From G963677445 sp963677445 (GTDB taxonomy: Bacteria; Bacteroidota; Ignavibacteria; Ignavibacteriales; Melioribacteraceae): DNA of 64,000 bases. The DNA is taken from the NCBI GenBank assembly GCA_963677445.2, contig CAXXGF010000081.1:1-64000 (forward strand), given 5' to 3'. The notes beneath the pieces are model-generated. The model was not told the origin of the DNA and did no database searches. It was given only the letters and a program-made list of their open reading frames with translations. The translations under genes were made by a program, and so were the position numbers. Numbering within the stretch: position 1 is the first letter of the stretch; each line of letters starts with the position of its first letter. Positions 45,344 through 54,330 of this stretch are shown here, piece by piece.

Positions 45344-46219
45344 TCAATCTGTCATAATAATTTCATCCCCGGGAATGTCCCTGGTGTAATTTTTATTCAC
45401 ATCAAATGAAAAAAGTTTTTCCGGATTTGTAAGTCTGACAAACTTCACCTCTTTAATTCTTTCAAGAGAAACAACCTGATCGCCATATCCATCAGTTCCT
45501 CTCTGACTTGACCAGTAAACAATATGATCCTGTTTTTCCTCATCGCGTCGCCAGCCGAGAAAAACCACCGAGTGTCCGCCGCCGTTTTTCCACGAAATAT
45601 TGACAAAATCTCCCGGACGGGCGCTGGAAGGTTTTATCTCCTCACCCATGCCGGAATATTGAACCAGGGCGAATTGGGCGCCAAAACCATCATCATTCCA
45701 TTTACCCCAGAATTTCACTCCGTCATTTCTTCTCCCCCCGTCAGGTTCCTGCATTCTGAGCGATTCATACCTGTCGTCACTCAGCCGCTCTGCCCCCCCG
45801 GGAAATATCATATTAAGCGCTTCAATAAACGCTCCGTAAGTTGAACCACTGCAATAGCTCGTCTTTCTTTCCAGATCAAGTAAGGTTCGGCCAAAAAGTT
45901 TCAATTTATATCCGAGAGGCGACTCCGGAGGATCGGCTTTTATCCCGATAAAATAACCTCCCCCTTCAGGCGATGTTTTTTGTACTTTATCGATACCTTC
46001 CAGAACATATTTATTATAACCTTCTACATACTTCCCAAATATTTCCGAATGGCTTGTGTGATGCGCTCCGTTTTTAATATCCTCTTTTTTCAGGAAGAAA
46101 AATTTTCCATTATCGGTTTCAGCTTTGTGGTGCGGGCTTTTTGTTTTTTCATTGGCACATGCCGTAATCAGCAGTAATATTATCAGGCAGATGGCAGCTT
46201 TTTTCATTTTAAAATCCAA
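45344..46219 (-). CDS. Papain-like (NlpC/P60 or CHAP type) lipoprotein, putative amidase
   Basis: 291 residues with a lipobox (LLLITACAN, Cys near 21). A candidate catalytic Cys lies in SYCSGSTYGAFIEAL near 134 and a His in NGGGHSVVFLGW near 210, spaced as in papain-like cell-wall hydrolases. ARPGDFVNISW between them is the usual strand before the His. Murein hydrolysis at the outer membrane or periplasm is the likely role. It is divergent from smpB. Confidence 0.65.
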   Translation of the reverse strand: MDFKMKKAAICLIILLLITACANEKTKSPHHKAETDNGKFFFLKKEDIKNGAHHTSHSEIFGKYVEGYNKYVLEGIDKVQKTSPEGGGYFIGIKADPPESPLGYKLKLFGRTLLDLERKTSYCSGSTYGAFIEALNMIFPGGAERLSDDRYESLRMQEPDGGRRNDGVKFWGKWNDDGFGAQFALVQYSGMGEEIKPSSARPGDFVNISWKNGGGHSVVFLGWRRDEEKQDHIVYWSSQRGTDGYGDQVVSLERIKEVKFVRLTNPEKLFSFDVNKNYTRDIPGDEIIMTD

Positions 46220-46342
46220 TTTTTGAGTATTTCAGGAGGGAAAGATATAAATTATATAGAAAATATAAAATATTTTTTACCTTTGCTTTCCTTGCTTTTT
46301 TGGTTCCGGAAAAATAAATTACAGAGTTTATTTTGGTTTTAT

Positions 46343-46801
46343 ATGACTGATAATATAAGTGAAAAAAATATAACCGTTAACAGAAAAGCCCGTCATGAGT
46401 ATTTTATCCATACAACTTATGAGGCGGGACTATCATTGCTTGGCACTGAAGTTAAGGCTCTTCGTCAAAACAAGGCCAATCTTGTCGATAGTTACGGGTC
46501 CATTAAAGATGGTGAGGTATGGCTGATCAACGCGCATATCGGCGTATACGATTTTGGAAATATTAACAACCACGATCCCCATCGAAACAGAAAACTGCTG
46601 CTCAATAAAAGTGAAATAAGAAAACTTTTTAAGGCGGTCCATGAAAAAGGCAACACCCTGGTACCGTTAAGACTCTACTTTAAAAATGGCAAAGCCAAGG
46701 TGGAGCTTGCCGTCGCCAAAGGTAAAAAAAGTTACGACAAACGTGATGATATTGCCGAAAAAGACGCGAAACGGGATTTGCAGAGAAAAATGAAATTCTA
46801 A
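46343..46801 (+). CDS. smpB: SsrA-binding protein SmpB
   Basis: 152 residues from the ATG at 46343, which matches the family start. Longer in-frame starts upstream give a spurious hydrophobic extension. Diagnostic stretches are NRKARHEYFI, YEAGLSLLGTEVKALRQNKA, HDPHRNRKLLLNK and KGKKSYDKRDDIAEKDAKRD. It partners tmRNA in ribosome rescue. tyrS follows 16 bases later on the same strand. The tmRNA gene itself was not seen in the window. Confidence 0.96.
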   Translation: MTDNISEKNITVNRKARHEYFIHTTYEAGLSLLGTEVKALRQNKANLVDSYGSIKDGEVWLINAHIGVYDFGNINNHDPHRNRKLLLNKSEIRKLFKAVHEKGNTLVPLRLYFKNGKAKVELAVAKGKKSYDKRDDIAEKDAKRDLQRKMKF

Positions 46802-46817
46802 GAATAAAGGAGTTGAT

Positions 46818-48050
46818 TTGAGTAATAAGTTGAATTTTCCGACACTGAATGAACAGATGGACCTGATTAGCCAGGGAGCTGTGGAAATAATTCCCCAGGA
46901 GGAGCTTGAGAAAAAAATCACCAATTCTATAAAGAAAGGTAAAAAACTTAATATAAAACTTGGTTGTGATCCTACGAAACCTGATCTTCATCTCGGGCAT
47001 TCAGTTGTCTTAAGAAAACTTGCTCAGTTTCAACAGCTTGGTCACCAGTCGATATTAATTATTGGTGATTTTACCGCGATGATAGGTGATCCCTCGGGCA
47101 GAAACAGCACCCGCCCCCCTCTTACAGCCGAAGAAACAAAAGAATTTGCGGCCACCTATATTGAACAGGCAGCAAAAATTCTTGATATGAACACATTACA
47201 AATTGAATATAACTCTGCCTGGCTCGGTAAAATGGGTTTTGAGGATGTTATCAGGTTATCTTCAAAATATACAGTCGCGAGGATGCTCGAAAGAGATGAT
47301 TTCACCAATCGCTTCAAGTCGGGTATTCCTATCAGCATGCATGAAATATTGTATCCTCTCGCACAGGCGCAGGATTCTGTCGCTATCGAAAGTGATGTGG
47401 AACTTGGAGGAACCGATCAGAAATTTAATCTGCTGGTCGGCCGAAATATTCAGCGGGAAAATGGTCTTGAACCACAGGTTATCCTGACTATGCCCCTTCT
47501 TGTCGGCACTGACGGAACAGAAAAGATGAGTAAATCTCTCGGCAATTATATCGGGATCAGTGAAAGTCCCAAAGATATATTCGGCAAAACATTATCCATC
47601 CCCGATGAATTGCTAATTACCTACTATGAACTGACAACAGACCTGAGGCCATCTGAAATTAAGGAACTGAGTGAAGCAATCAAAAACGGGGAAAATCCGA
47701 GGAATATAAAAAGGCAGCTGGGCAGGAAACTGGTTTCCATGTATTATTCCGAAGCGGACGCGGATAAAGCGATCGAGGAGTTTGACAAAGTTTTCATAAA
47801 GAAAGGTATCCCCGATGATATACCTGAAAAGAGTTTCGATCTCGACGAAATTAATATTATTGAACTGATTACATTAGTCGGGTTCGCGGCATCCAATGGT
47901 GAAGCGAGAAGACTGGTTAAACAGGGCGGGGTTTCCTATGATTCTGAAAAAATAACTGATTTTAACACTAATGTTAAGATTGAGGGTGAAAAGGTGTTAA
48001 AAGTCGGTAAAAGAAAATTTATTAAAATTATAAAAAACATCGGAGAGTAA
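46818..48050 (+). CDS. tyrS: Tyrosyl-tRNA synthetase
   Basis: 410 residues, class I synthetase. The ATP-binding HIGH motif appears as HLGH (PTKPDLHLGHSVVL), the KMSKS loop as GTEKMSKSLGNY, and an S4 RNA-binding domain closes the protein (about 340-405). It starts at TTG; a good Shine-Dalgarno (aaggag) 5 bases upstream supports this. No T-box is present, so regulation of that type is not indicated. Confidence 0.96.
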   Translation: MSNKLNFPTLNEQMDLISQGAVEIIPQEELEKKITNSIKKGKKLNIKLGCDPTKPDLHLGHSVVLRKLAQFQQLGHQSILIIGDFTAMIGDPSGRNSTRPPLTAEETKEFAATYIEQAAKILDMNTLQIEYNSAWLGKMGFEDVIRLSSKYTVARMLERDDFTNRFKSGIPISMHEILYPLAQAQDSVAIESDVELGGTDQKFNLLVGRNIQRENGLEPQVILTMPLLVGTDGTEKMSKSLGNYIGISESPKDIFGKTLSIPDELLITYYELTTDLRPSEIKELSEAIKNGENPRNIKRQLGRKLVSMYYSEADADKAIEEFDKVFIKKGIPDDIPEKSFDLDEINIIELITLVGFAASNGEARRLVKQGGVSYDSEKITDFNTNVKIEGEKVLKVGKRKFIKIIKNIGE

Positions 48051-48055
48051 AAGAA

Positions 48056-48601
48056 TTGTACGTTCCAACTAAAATTTTTTTCACAAAAGGAGTTGGCAGG
48101 GAAAAAGAATACCTTGCCTCATTTGAAGCCGCCCTCAGGGACGCGAGGATTGAAAAATATAACCTTGTATCGGTAAGCAGCATTTATCCGGTTAACTGTA
48201 AGAAGGTTTCTGTCGACGCGGGCATTTCGGAAATGACGCCTGGTCAGATCATTCATACCGTTATGGCCCGTAACGCTACAAATGAGCCAAACAGATTAAT
48301 CGCCGCTTCTATCGGCGTTGCCATTCCGAAAGATAAAACAATGTTTGGATATCTTTCCGAACATCATCCTTTTGGTCAGACAGAAAAATTTTCGGGTGAT
48401 TACGCTGAAGACCTGGCTGCCTCGATGCTCGCGACTACCCTCGGCATCAATTTTAATCCGGATGAAGCATGGAATGAAAAGGAACAGGTTTTTAAGATGT
48501 CAGGTAAGATTGTTAACACCTCAAATATTACAAAATCTGCAAGAGGTGAAAAAACCGGTTTGTGGACAACAGTTATCGCTGCGGCAATTTTATTGCCCTG
48601 A
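48056..48601 (+). CDS. pdaD: Pyruvoyl-dependent arginine decarboxylase
   Basis: 181 residues beginning with TTG. The self-cleavage region LVSVSSIYPVNCK matches the family's VSSIxP site, where a Ser becomes the pyruvoyl group, and ATLGINFNPDEAWNEKEQVF and GLWTTVIAAAILLP are typical. The enzyme converts arginine to agmatine for polyamine synthesis. It follows tyrS by 5 bases. Such decarboxylases are common in archaea, Chlamydiae and the Bacteroidetes/Chlorobi group. Confidence 0.92.
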   Translation: MYVPTKIFFTKGVGREKEYLASFEAALRDARIEKYNLVSVSSIYPVNCKKVSVDAGISEMTPGQIIHTVMARNATNEPNRLIAASIGVAIPKDKTMFGYLSEHHPFGQTEKFSGDYAEDLAASMLATTLGINFNPDEAWNEKEQVFKMSGKIVNTSNITKSARGEKTGLWTTVIAAAILLP

Positions 48602-48608
48602 TTTTTCC

Positions 48609-48638
48609 GGGAGCTTTTTCAGAGTGGTAAAAGCTCCC
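48609..48638. terminator. Bidirectional terminator between pdaD and the coiled-coil gene
   Basis: A 10-bp perfect stem (gggagctttt / aaaagctccc) with a 10-base loop lies between two convergent genes and overlaps the last codons of the minus-strand one. T-runs on either strand make it usable in both directions. Confidence 0.8.
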
Positions 48639-49554
48639 TTATATCATTATTTCCCATTTCGTTTATTAGCTGCAGAATAAATTTTCTGTTACCAAGAGCC
48701 ATGTTAAGTTTTCCCGATTTCTCAAAGTCTTCTTTAATTTTTTCCGCGCATTCTTCGAGTTCCTGTTCAATGTTTTCCCGGTCGCCCGACAAGCGTTCAT
48801 ATATCCCCCCGTAATACTGATACCTGATATATTCAATTTCCTCATCAAGATCGTTCAAAATCTGGTCAAGAAAGATGATCAGCCGCTCACTGCTCTTTTT
48901 CCTGAATTTTTCAGTTTCTATTTTATCGCTCTCTAACAGATAGTCGATCAGATTCTCATAAATCACATAACTATCATTTTCTTTAGTTTTATTTTTTTCA
49001 CCATCCCCATCTGCTAATTCCCGATCGATCAGCTTTAACAGTTCCGGAAATTCTTTCTCAACACTCTCATTTTCCCCGGATGATTCTTCAAAGATTTGTT
49101 TAACTTTTTCAGTCATTCTGGTTTTGATTGGTTTTCTGGCCGCCTGCACTTTTTTTTCAGTAATGTTGTATTCGGCGAGCATTGCCTCTTTTTCATAAGC
49201 AAACTCATCACTCAGACTATTAATGATATAATCAATAATTATCCTCAGATTCTCCTTCTCATCTATTGTGTAGTATCCCCCGTTTAATCCTCTGAAAAGA
49301 ATCTTCAATACAGAACCGTATGATTTCAGTGTTTCATATTTTAGATTACCAAGCTTATCATCATAGAGTTTAATCCTGGATTCAGCTTCACCGATTAACT
49401 TAGCGAGTCCGGTAGCTTTTTCTTTAAAAACAGTAAATTTCTCCTCTAAAACAGGCTTCAGCAGTTTTTTACTTTTCCCTTCTTTTCTTTTTTTTGATGC
49501 CGGGGGTTTAACATCTTCCTGACCAAATAAACTAAGTTGATTTTCTTCTGACAT
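48619..49554 (-). CDS. Coiled-coil protein with N-terminal beta-clamp-binding peptide
   Basis: 311 residues, highly charged and almost wholly helical. Long coiled-coil stretches run about 40-150 and 190-300. A basic Lys-rich patch lies at 20-35. The N-terminus reads MSEENQLSLFGQED; QLSLF is an excellent match to the consensus peptide (QL[SD]LF) that docks DNA polymerases and MutS/MutL-type proteins onto the sliding clamp. No enzymatic domain is seen. A DNA replication or repair accessory role is inferred from that motif alone. Confidence 0.7.
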   Translation of the reverse strand: MSEENQLSLFGQEDVKPPASKKRKEGKSKKLLKPVLEEKFTVFKEKATGLAKLIGEAESRIKLYDDKLGNLKYETLKSYGSVLKILFRGLNGGYYTIDEKENLRIIIDYIINSLSDEFAYEKEAMLAEYNITEKKVQAARKPIKTRMTEKVKQIFEESSGENESVEKEFPELLKLIDRELADGDGEKNKTKENDSYVIYENLIDYLLESDKIETEKFRKKSSERLIIFLDQILNDLDEEIEYIRYQYYGGIYERLSGDRENIEQELEECAEKIKEDFEKSGKLNMALGNRKFILQLINEMGNNDIRELLPL

Positions 49555-49602
49555 CCTACCGCAAATCTTGTTATTTCTTTTACACTAATATAGGCATGTA
49601 TT

Positions 49603-50982
49603 TTATTTTTTAATAATCCTCTTTTTATAAATTATCCCGGCAGTATGAATTATTAAAGCGGTAAACATTCCTATGATCATCGGCTCAACTTCTTCCAGAA
49701 TGTTTTCCCTGAAAATAATCCATACGATACTCATTAAAACGGGAATAATAATTTCAGGAAGAACAAATTTTTCAGGAATTCTCAGTTTTTCATAATAAGC
49801 CCCGGCTATTAAAAATATTATTCCCGGTATACATATACTTCCTGTCAGGTACCAGATTTCGATAATGCTGTCAACATAATAGGCAATGATAACCGCTATT
49901 GCCGAAGAAACGAACAATCCTAATCTGCTGTTTTTTACAACTTTACTCTCATCGCTGCTTCCCGATATTTTCATTATGAGATCCCTGCTGAAAGTAGTCG
50001 CGCTCAGGAAAAGGAAACTGTTCAGGGTGGATATAATTGTCGCGAAAAGAGCGGCATAAAAAATGCCTTTCAGCCCCGGACTAAGCGTATATTCAGCCAG
50101 CAACGGAAAAGCGAGAGAAGGATTTTCCACATTCGGCAGTACAGCCCTGGAATAAAGCCCCGTTGATGTTGTGAGGAAATCGAATAAAGCCCAGAAAAAA
50201 ACCGAAATTATAATTCCTTTTACCGCTGTTTTACTATCCTTCGCCGCGTAACATCTCTGGTGAAAACCCGGGTCGGTAAATGTCCAGAGCGCGATAAAAA
50301 ACCAGACAAGAATATATAACCATCCTGTTCCCCCGGTAAATTGTAAGTGTGTCGCGGGCAGATTATTTTCAAGGAATTCATATCCCCCCGTATTGCTCCA
50401 TACACTTACAAGAAGGATAATAAATCCGGCGAACATTACGAAAAACTGAAAAACATCAGTATAGATATCGGACTTATAACCGCCCCGGAACAGATATATA
50501 ACCGAGATAAATACCCCCGCGATAAGGGCGATGATTTTCGATACACCAAATATTTCCGCGATAAGGGTTCCCAGCATCAGAAGATAGGGCGCCGGAGAAA
50601 CCAGGAAAAAGATTATCACCGATGAAATAATTCCGGCGTTCCTTCCATATTTTTCCTCAAGTTTATCAGGGATTGTAAACAAGGAAGCCTTTCTTATTTT
50701 CCCGGCGAAAAAAAGCGCGAAAAGAATAGCGAAAATATAATATGGCAGCCCCTGGGTAACCCAGCTTAATATACCGTAACTATATGTAAATTCGCCAATG
50801 CCAAGAATTCCCCCGTACCAGGTGGCTACATTTGTTAAAACAAAAAGAAATAATCCCAGTTTTCTTCCTGAAAGAAGATAACTTTCCTGATCGTCACTTT
50901 TTCCCGGAATAAATCCAATAAAAATCACAATCAGAAAAAAGAGGGCGATAATTATTATGTCAGTCAGCGAAAATGAAATCAT
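49603..50982 (-). CDS. Sodium:solute symporter, probable thiamine transporter
   Basis: 459 residues with about 12-13 membrane helices of the SSS (SLC5) family: SYLLSGRKLGLFLFVLTNVATWYGG in two adjoining blocks, and FVSAIYLFRGGYKSDIYTD-like central helices (seen as VISVIYLFRGGYKSDIYTDV). Its start overlaps thiN by 23 bases, in an operon headed by a TPP riboswitch. In related genomes the inner-membrane step is usually PnuT or an ABC/ECF system; here the symporter holds that place. Thiamine or a thiamine precursor is therefore the likely substrate, by context. Confidence 0.8.
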   Translation of the reverse strand: MISFSLTDIIIIALFFLIVIFIGFIPGKSDDQESYLLSGRKLGLFLFVLTNVATWYGGILGIGEFTYSYGILSWVTQGLPYYIFAILFALFFAGKIRKASLFTIPDKLEEKYGRNAGIISSVIIFFLVSPAPYLLMLGTLIAEIFGVSKIIALIAGVFISVIYLFRGGYKSDIYTDVFQFFVMFAGFIILLVSVWSNTGGYEFLENNLPATHLQFTGGTGWLYILVWFFIALWTFTDPGFHQRCYAAKDSKTAVKGIIISVFFWALFDFLTTSTGLYSRAVLPNVENPSLAFPLLAEYTLSPGLKGIFYAALFATIISTLNSFLFLSATTFSRDLIMKISGSSDESKVVKNSRLGLFVSSAIAVIIAYYVDSIIEIWYLTGSICIPGIIFLIAGAYYEKLRIPEKFVLPEIIIPVLMSIVWIIFRENILEEVEPMIIGMFTALIIHTAGIIYKKRIIKK

Positions 50983-51622
50983 TATTTACCAGGTTCTCAA
51001 CCTCTCTGATTACAAAAATTTTACCCCCTCTGATATCCAGCGTCACCTCCCTGCCAAGAGCTTCGTTACTTGTGCTCTCTTTTTTGCCAAAAGGAAGTGA
51101 TATATTTTTCAGGGGGTACTTAAGCCCCTTTGAACTGATTTTTGTTTTATCATCAAATCCGTATACCGAAATGGTTTCTCCCGGTATTGTTTTCATCCTT
51201 ATCGTTCCTGAAAATGCCGCCAGAACAGATGTCTTATGAAGAATATATATTTTAATTCTGTCAAAAAATTTAAGGACAATTCCCATATTGCAAAATGAAT
51301 GATCAAGTCGGTCACCTGTCGCGCCCAAAAGTACAACTTCGCTGAAACCAAGTTTTATCATATATTTCAGCGCTTTTTCAACATCAGTGTCATCCTGGCG
51401 CCGGTTTTTAATAATCGTGGAATTATTGATAAATTTGAGAATAACTTCCGGAAAGACAGAATCAAGATCCCCGATTATATAATCGGGGATCAGATTTAAT
51501 TTGGAAGCGCTGTTTGCCCCTCCATCCGCGCAGAATATCCTGCGGTATCCGATTCCGGCAAGGTAATCCAGATGTTCTTTAGCCGGCAGATCGCCATTAG
51601 CGATTAATTGACATTTATTCAT
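50960..51622 (-). CDS. thiN: Thiamine pyrophosphokinase
   Basis: 220 residues. The nucleotide- and metal-binding motifs FCADGGANSA and IIGDLDSV, followed by RRQDDTDVEKALKYM and LLGATGDRLDHSF, are diagnostic. The enzyme transfers pyrophosphate from ATP to thiamine, trapping imported vitamin as TPP. It lies between the TonB receptor and the symporter, with overlaps on both sides, under TPP-riboswitch control. Confidence 0.95.
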   Translation of the reverse strand: MNKCQLIANGDLPAKEHLDYLAGIGYRRIFCADGGANSASKLNLIPDYIIGDLDSVFPEVILKFINNSTIIKNRRQDDTDVEKALKYMIKLGFSEVVLLGATGDRLDHSFCNMGIVLKFFDRIKIYILHKTSVLAAFSGTIRMKTIPGETISVYGFDDKTKISSKGLKYPLKNISLPFGKKESTSNEALGREVTLDIRGGKIFVIREVENLVNNDFIFAD

Positions 51623-54117
51623 TATAATCCCAGACTGATACCCGCGAGGAAATTCCTTTCAGCCCCGGGGAAAAACTCCTTACCGATAGCGGTGGAAGCA
51701 TAAAGAGTGTCGAAAATATTGTTTACCTGGATAAATGTTTTAATTTTCCTGAAAACAGGACTTATATCGAATTCATAACTCGCAAAAAAGTTCATTAGAA
51801 ACCAGGAATCCACCTTGTTATCGTTGTAATCTGTAAAACCCCGGACCTGCTGATTATACTCATCGATATTATCGCTGTAATTATCCGAGTAATAATCACC
51901 GATATATTTCATATAGAATCTCCCTGTAACACCTTTATATTTCATCTGGACAATACCGTTAAACATCAATTCAGGGAATCCGCCGATTTCATTATCGGTG
52001 AGATCAATTTCACTTGTAAAAGTAGCAGAGTTCGCGTCACTCACATAAATCTTTCCATCTGAAATAAAATTGCGGCTGTATGTTCCGTTGGCAATTATAT
52101 CTATATAGTCATTCAGATGATAATTTGCCGATAATTCAAGGCCGGTATGAACGGTGTTATCCATATTTCCTGTAACCGGCTGTCCGAATCGATCCAGCTG
52201 GCCGTTTTTAACAATCTCATCAGTAAAATGCATATAAAAAAGATTAGATGTTAATTCGAGCAGATTATTCCTGTATGTGCAGCCAAATTCAATTGCGTTC
52301 ATTTTTTCCGGTTTAACCAGGGGATCATCAAAATCGTATGAACCGTCCCCGTCTTTAACAAATTGAGGAACAGCCCCGCCCGAGGATTCCGCGGCGTCGT
52401 AATATGTCTTTAACCTTGGCTCACGACTTACCATAGCGTATGAAAGATAGGAACTGAAATTCTCGTTGAATTTATAATTCAGCCCCAACCGGGGATTAAA
52501 AAAGAAGTTATCAATAGAGAATTCGTTATCAAGATATTTTTCATTCTCAATGGCATACCTGTGCCAGGCGAGCTGAATTTCCGCGAGAATATTCAGCCGG
52601 GAGTTGATATTGTAAGTTTCATTGGCGAAAACATTTACAATATCTTTTTTCCCCTCGTAATAATAATATCTGTAATCCTTCCCTACTCCGGCAGGGACCG
52701 ACTGAGCATAATTAATCGCCCCCCAATGCACTGAATTGTGAAAACGAAATTCACCGCCTACTATTAGTTTCCCATCTCCATGTTTATAACTTATCCGCGG
52801 TATCCAGCCCCATTGTTTATTCTCGACTTTCGCCCTGATAAGAGCGTCGCCCATGTATAATGTTGAGGGGTCTTCATTGATATTAAAGCCGTTTTCGGGG
52901 GTAATTCTGAAATAGGAGTATGACCCCCAGCTCCCGTCGTAATCAAAATATCCCTCCCCGAGCACCAGAAACAGAGCTGAGTTAAGAGTAACATTATCAT
53001 TTAGTGTGTATTCATTTAAAATTTCAAAATGAGGCTGTGAAAAATTTTCTATTTCTTCCGGACGCCTTTCGGCGGCATAGGTTATGCTATTATCATCTGC
53101 GCTCCACCAGGAATAATTTTTCTTTCTTAATTCCCTGTCATTGATCGCGAATTTGGGAAGTCCGTTATAAACCAGCCCGTCAGCCACCGGTCCGCCATAT
53201 ATATTCAATTGAGTTGTCAGCTTATCATCATAACGAACTGCGGACAAATGATAGGATTTGAAATCAATCCAGTTGCCTTCACGATAACCGCTGCTGAGCA
53301 ATTGGGATAATTTAAAGTAAACAGAATATTTATTATCGATCAGCCCGCTCGAAAGCGCCACTCCATATTTTCTGGTATTATAACTTCCGTAGGATGAATA
53401 AAATTTCATCTCCGATTTTTCACTGAAAGGTGAAGTAATAATATTTATGGAACCCCCAATGGAAGGATAACCGGTAATGCCCGATCCGGCTCCTCTCTGC
53501 ACCTGAATAAATCCGGTGCTTTCCAGTAAATCGGGGAAATCGAGCCAGTAAACATTATGATCCTCAGGTTCATTTTGTGGAATTCCGTTTATTGAAACCG
53601 AAATTCTTCTCTGCCCGAATCCCCTTATACTGATGTAATTATAACCATACCCCGCTCCCCCTTCAGAATAAAAAGTAGTAGAGGGAAGGTAACTGAGATA
53701 TTCCGGAATATCCTGGGTTGTATAAGCAGTTTCAATATCTTTTCGTTCAATTTTAGAGAATGTCAAAGGAGTTACACCCTTTTCTCCGACCGCGCCTTCA
53801 ATCAGTACAGTCTGACCGGGAAGTATTTTTGTATCAAGAAAAAATTTCTCCCTTCCTGTATTAATTATTTCCACTGCTTTTAATTCCAGCTTTTTATATG
53901 CCACGTGGCTGAATACTATAATATCATTTTCAGAACTAATCTCTAATGAAAATGCCCCGTCTTTTCCTGAAACGGTTCCTTTTCCCCCACCTTTAATGTA
54001 AATATTCACACCGGGAATTGCTCTTCCCTCAGCATTATTTACAACTATTCCGGAAATATTTTCTGACTGTCCCCACGCGGTAATGCTCATTAATAAAAAA
54101 AGAATCAGGTATCTCAT
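51622..54117 (-). CDS. TonB-dependent receptor under TPP riboswitch, probable thiamine uptake
   Basis: About 831 residues from the ATG at 54117, chosen because a Shine-Dalgarno (aggaga) and a signal peptide (MRYLILFLLMSITAWGQ) fit it; an upstream in-frame ATG lies in the riboswitch. Domains in order: carboxypeptidase regulatory-like (about 20-105), plug (about 120-225, with GYNYISIRGFGQRRISVSIN) and a 22-strand type barrel ending in LAGISLGL. The operon with thiN and a symporter, and the TPP aptamer in the leader, point to thiamine or a thiamine derivative as the ligand. Confidence 0.88.
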   Translation of the reverse strand: MRYLILFLLMSITAWGQSENISGIVVNNAEGRAIPGVNIYIKGGGKGTVSGKDGAFSLEISSENDIIVFSHVAYKKLELKAVEIINTGREKFFLDTKILPGQTVLIEGAVGEKGVTPLTFSKIERKDIETAYTTQDIPEYLSYLPSTTFYSEGGAGYGYNYISIRGFGQRRISVSINGIPQNEPEDHNVYWLDFPDLLESTGFIQVQRGAGSGITGYPSIGGSINIITSPFSEKSEMKFYSSYGSYNTRKYGVALSSGLIDNKYSVYFKLSQLLSSGYREGNWIDFKSYHLSAVRYDDKLTTQLNIYGGPVADGLVYNGLPKFAINDRELRKKNYSWWSADDNSITYAAERRPEEIENFSQPHFEILNEYTLNDNVTLNSALFLVLGEGYFDYDGSWGSYSYFRITPENGFNINEDPSTLYMGDALIRAKVENKQWGWIPRISYKHGDGKLIVGGEFRFHNSVHWGAINYAQSVPAGVGKDYRYYYYEGKKDIVNVFANETYNINSRLNILAEIQLAWHRYAIENEKYLDNEFSIDNFFFNPRLGLNYKFNENFSSYLSYAMVSREPRLKTYYDAAESSGGAVPQFVKDGDGSYDFDDPLVKPEKMNAIEFGCTYRNNLLELTSNLFYMHFTDEIVKNGQLDRFGQPVTGNMDNTVHTGLELSANYHLNDYIDIIANGTYSRNFISDGKIYVSDANSATFTSEIDLTDNEIGGFPELMFNGIVQMKYKGVTGRFYMKYIGDYYSDNYSDNIDEYNQQVRGFTDYNDNKVDSWFLMNFFASYEFDISPVFRKIKTFIQVNNIFDTLYASTAIGKEFFPGAERNFLAGISLGL

Positions 54118-54141
54118 TATTTCTCCTGTTTTAAGATCAAT

Positions 54142-54165
54142 AAAAAAGCCGTTTAAGAAAACGGC
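54142..54165 (-). terminator. Riboswitch expression-platform terminator
   Basis: On the minus strand a 7-bp stem (gccgttt / aaacggc) with a 4-base loop is followed by tttttt. It lies between the TPP aptamer and the receptor gene. Its 5' arm can instead pair with the aptamer's closing strand, giving a classic terminator/antiterminator switch. Confidence 0.85.
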
Positions 54166-54179
54166 CGGCACCTGATTAA

Positions 54180-54266
54180 CAGTCCTCCGTTTTCCTACGC
54201 TGGTATTATCCAGATCAGGTTCAAGGGTATTCTCTCAGCCTCAGATGAGGCACCCCTAACAGCTTA
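54180..54266 (-). promoter_or_regulatory. TPP (THI-box) riboswitch
   Basis: The minus strand shows the conserved THI elements in order: aggggtgcc, ggctgagagaatacccttga, acctgatctggataatacca and gcgtagga. The P1 helix can form between ctgtt at the 5' end and aacgg at the 3' end. The 3' P1 strand AAAACGG (54187-54193) is also complementary to CCGTTTT of the downstream terminator arm (54158-54164). TPP binding should free the terminator and shut off the thiamine uptake operon. Confidence 0.95.
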
Positions 54267-54330
54267 GGTAATTATGTATGTAAAACTAAAAATTTATAAA
54301 GTAATATTCAAAACTTTTATACTTATTACT

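Noticed and set aside
46223..46342. Longer N-terminus for SmpB
   Set aside because: The extension is hydrophobic and unlike any SmpB; the ATG at 46343 matches the family.
54118..54171. Upstream ATG start for the thiamine-operon TonB receptor
   Set aside because: It falls inside the riboswitch terminator and would add residues before a complete signal peptide with its own Shine-Dalgarno.
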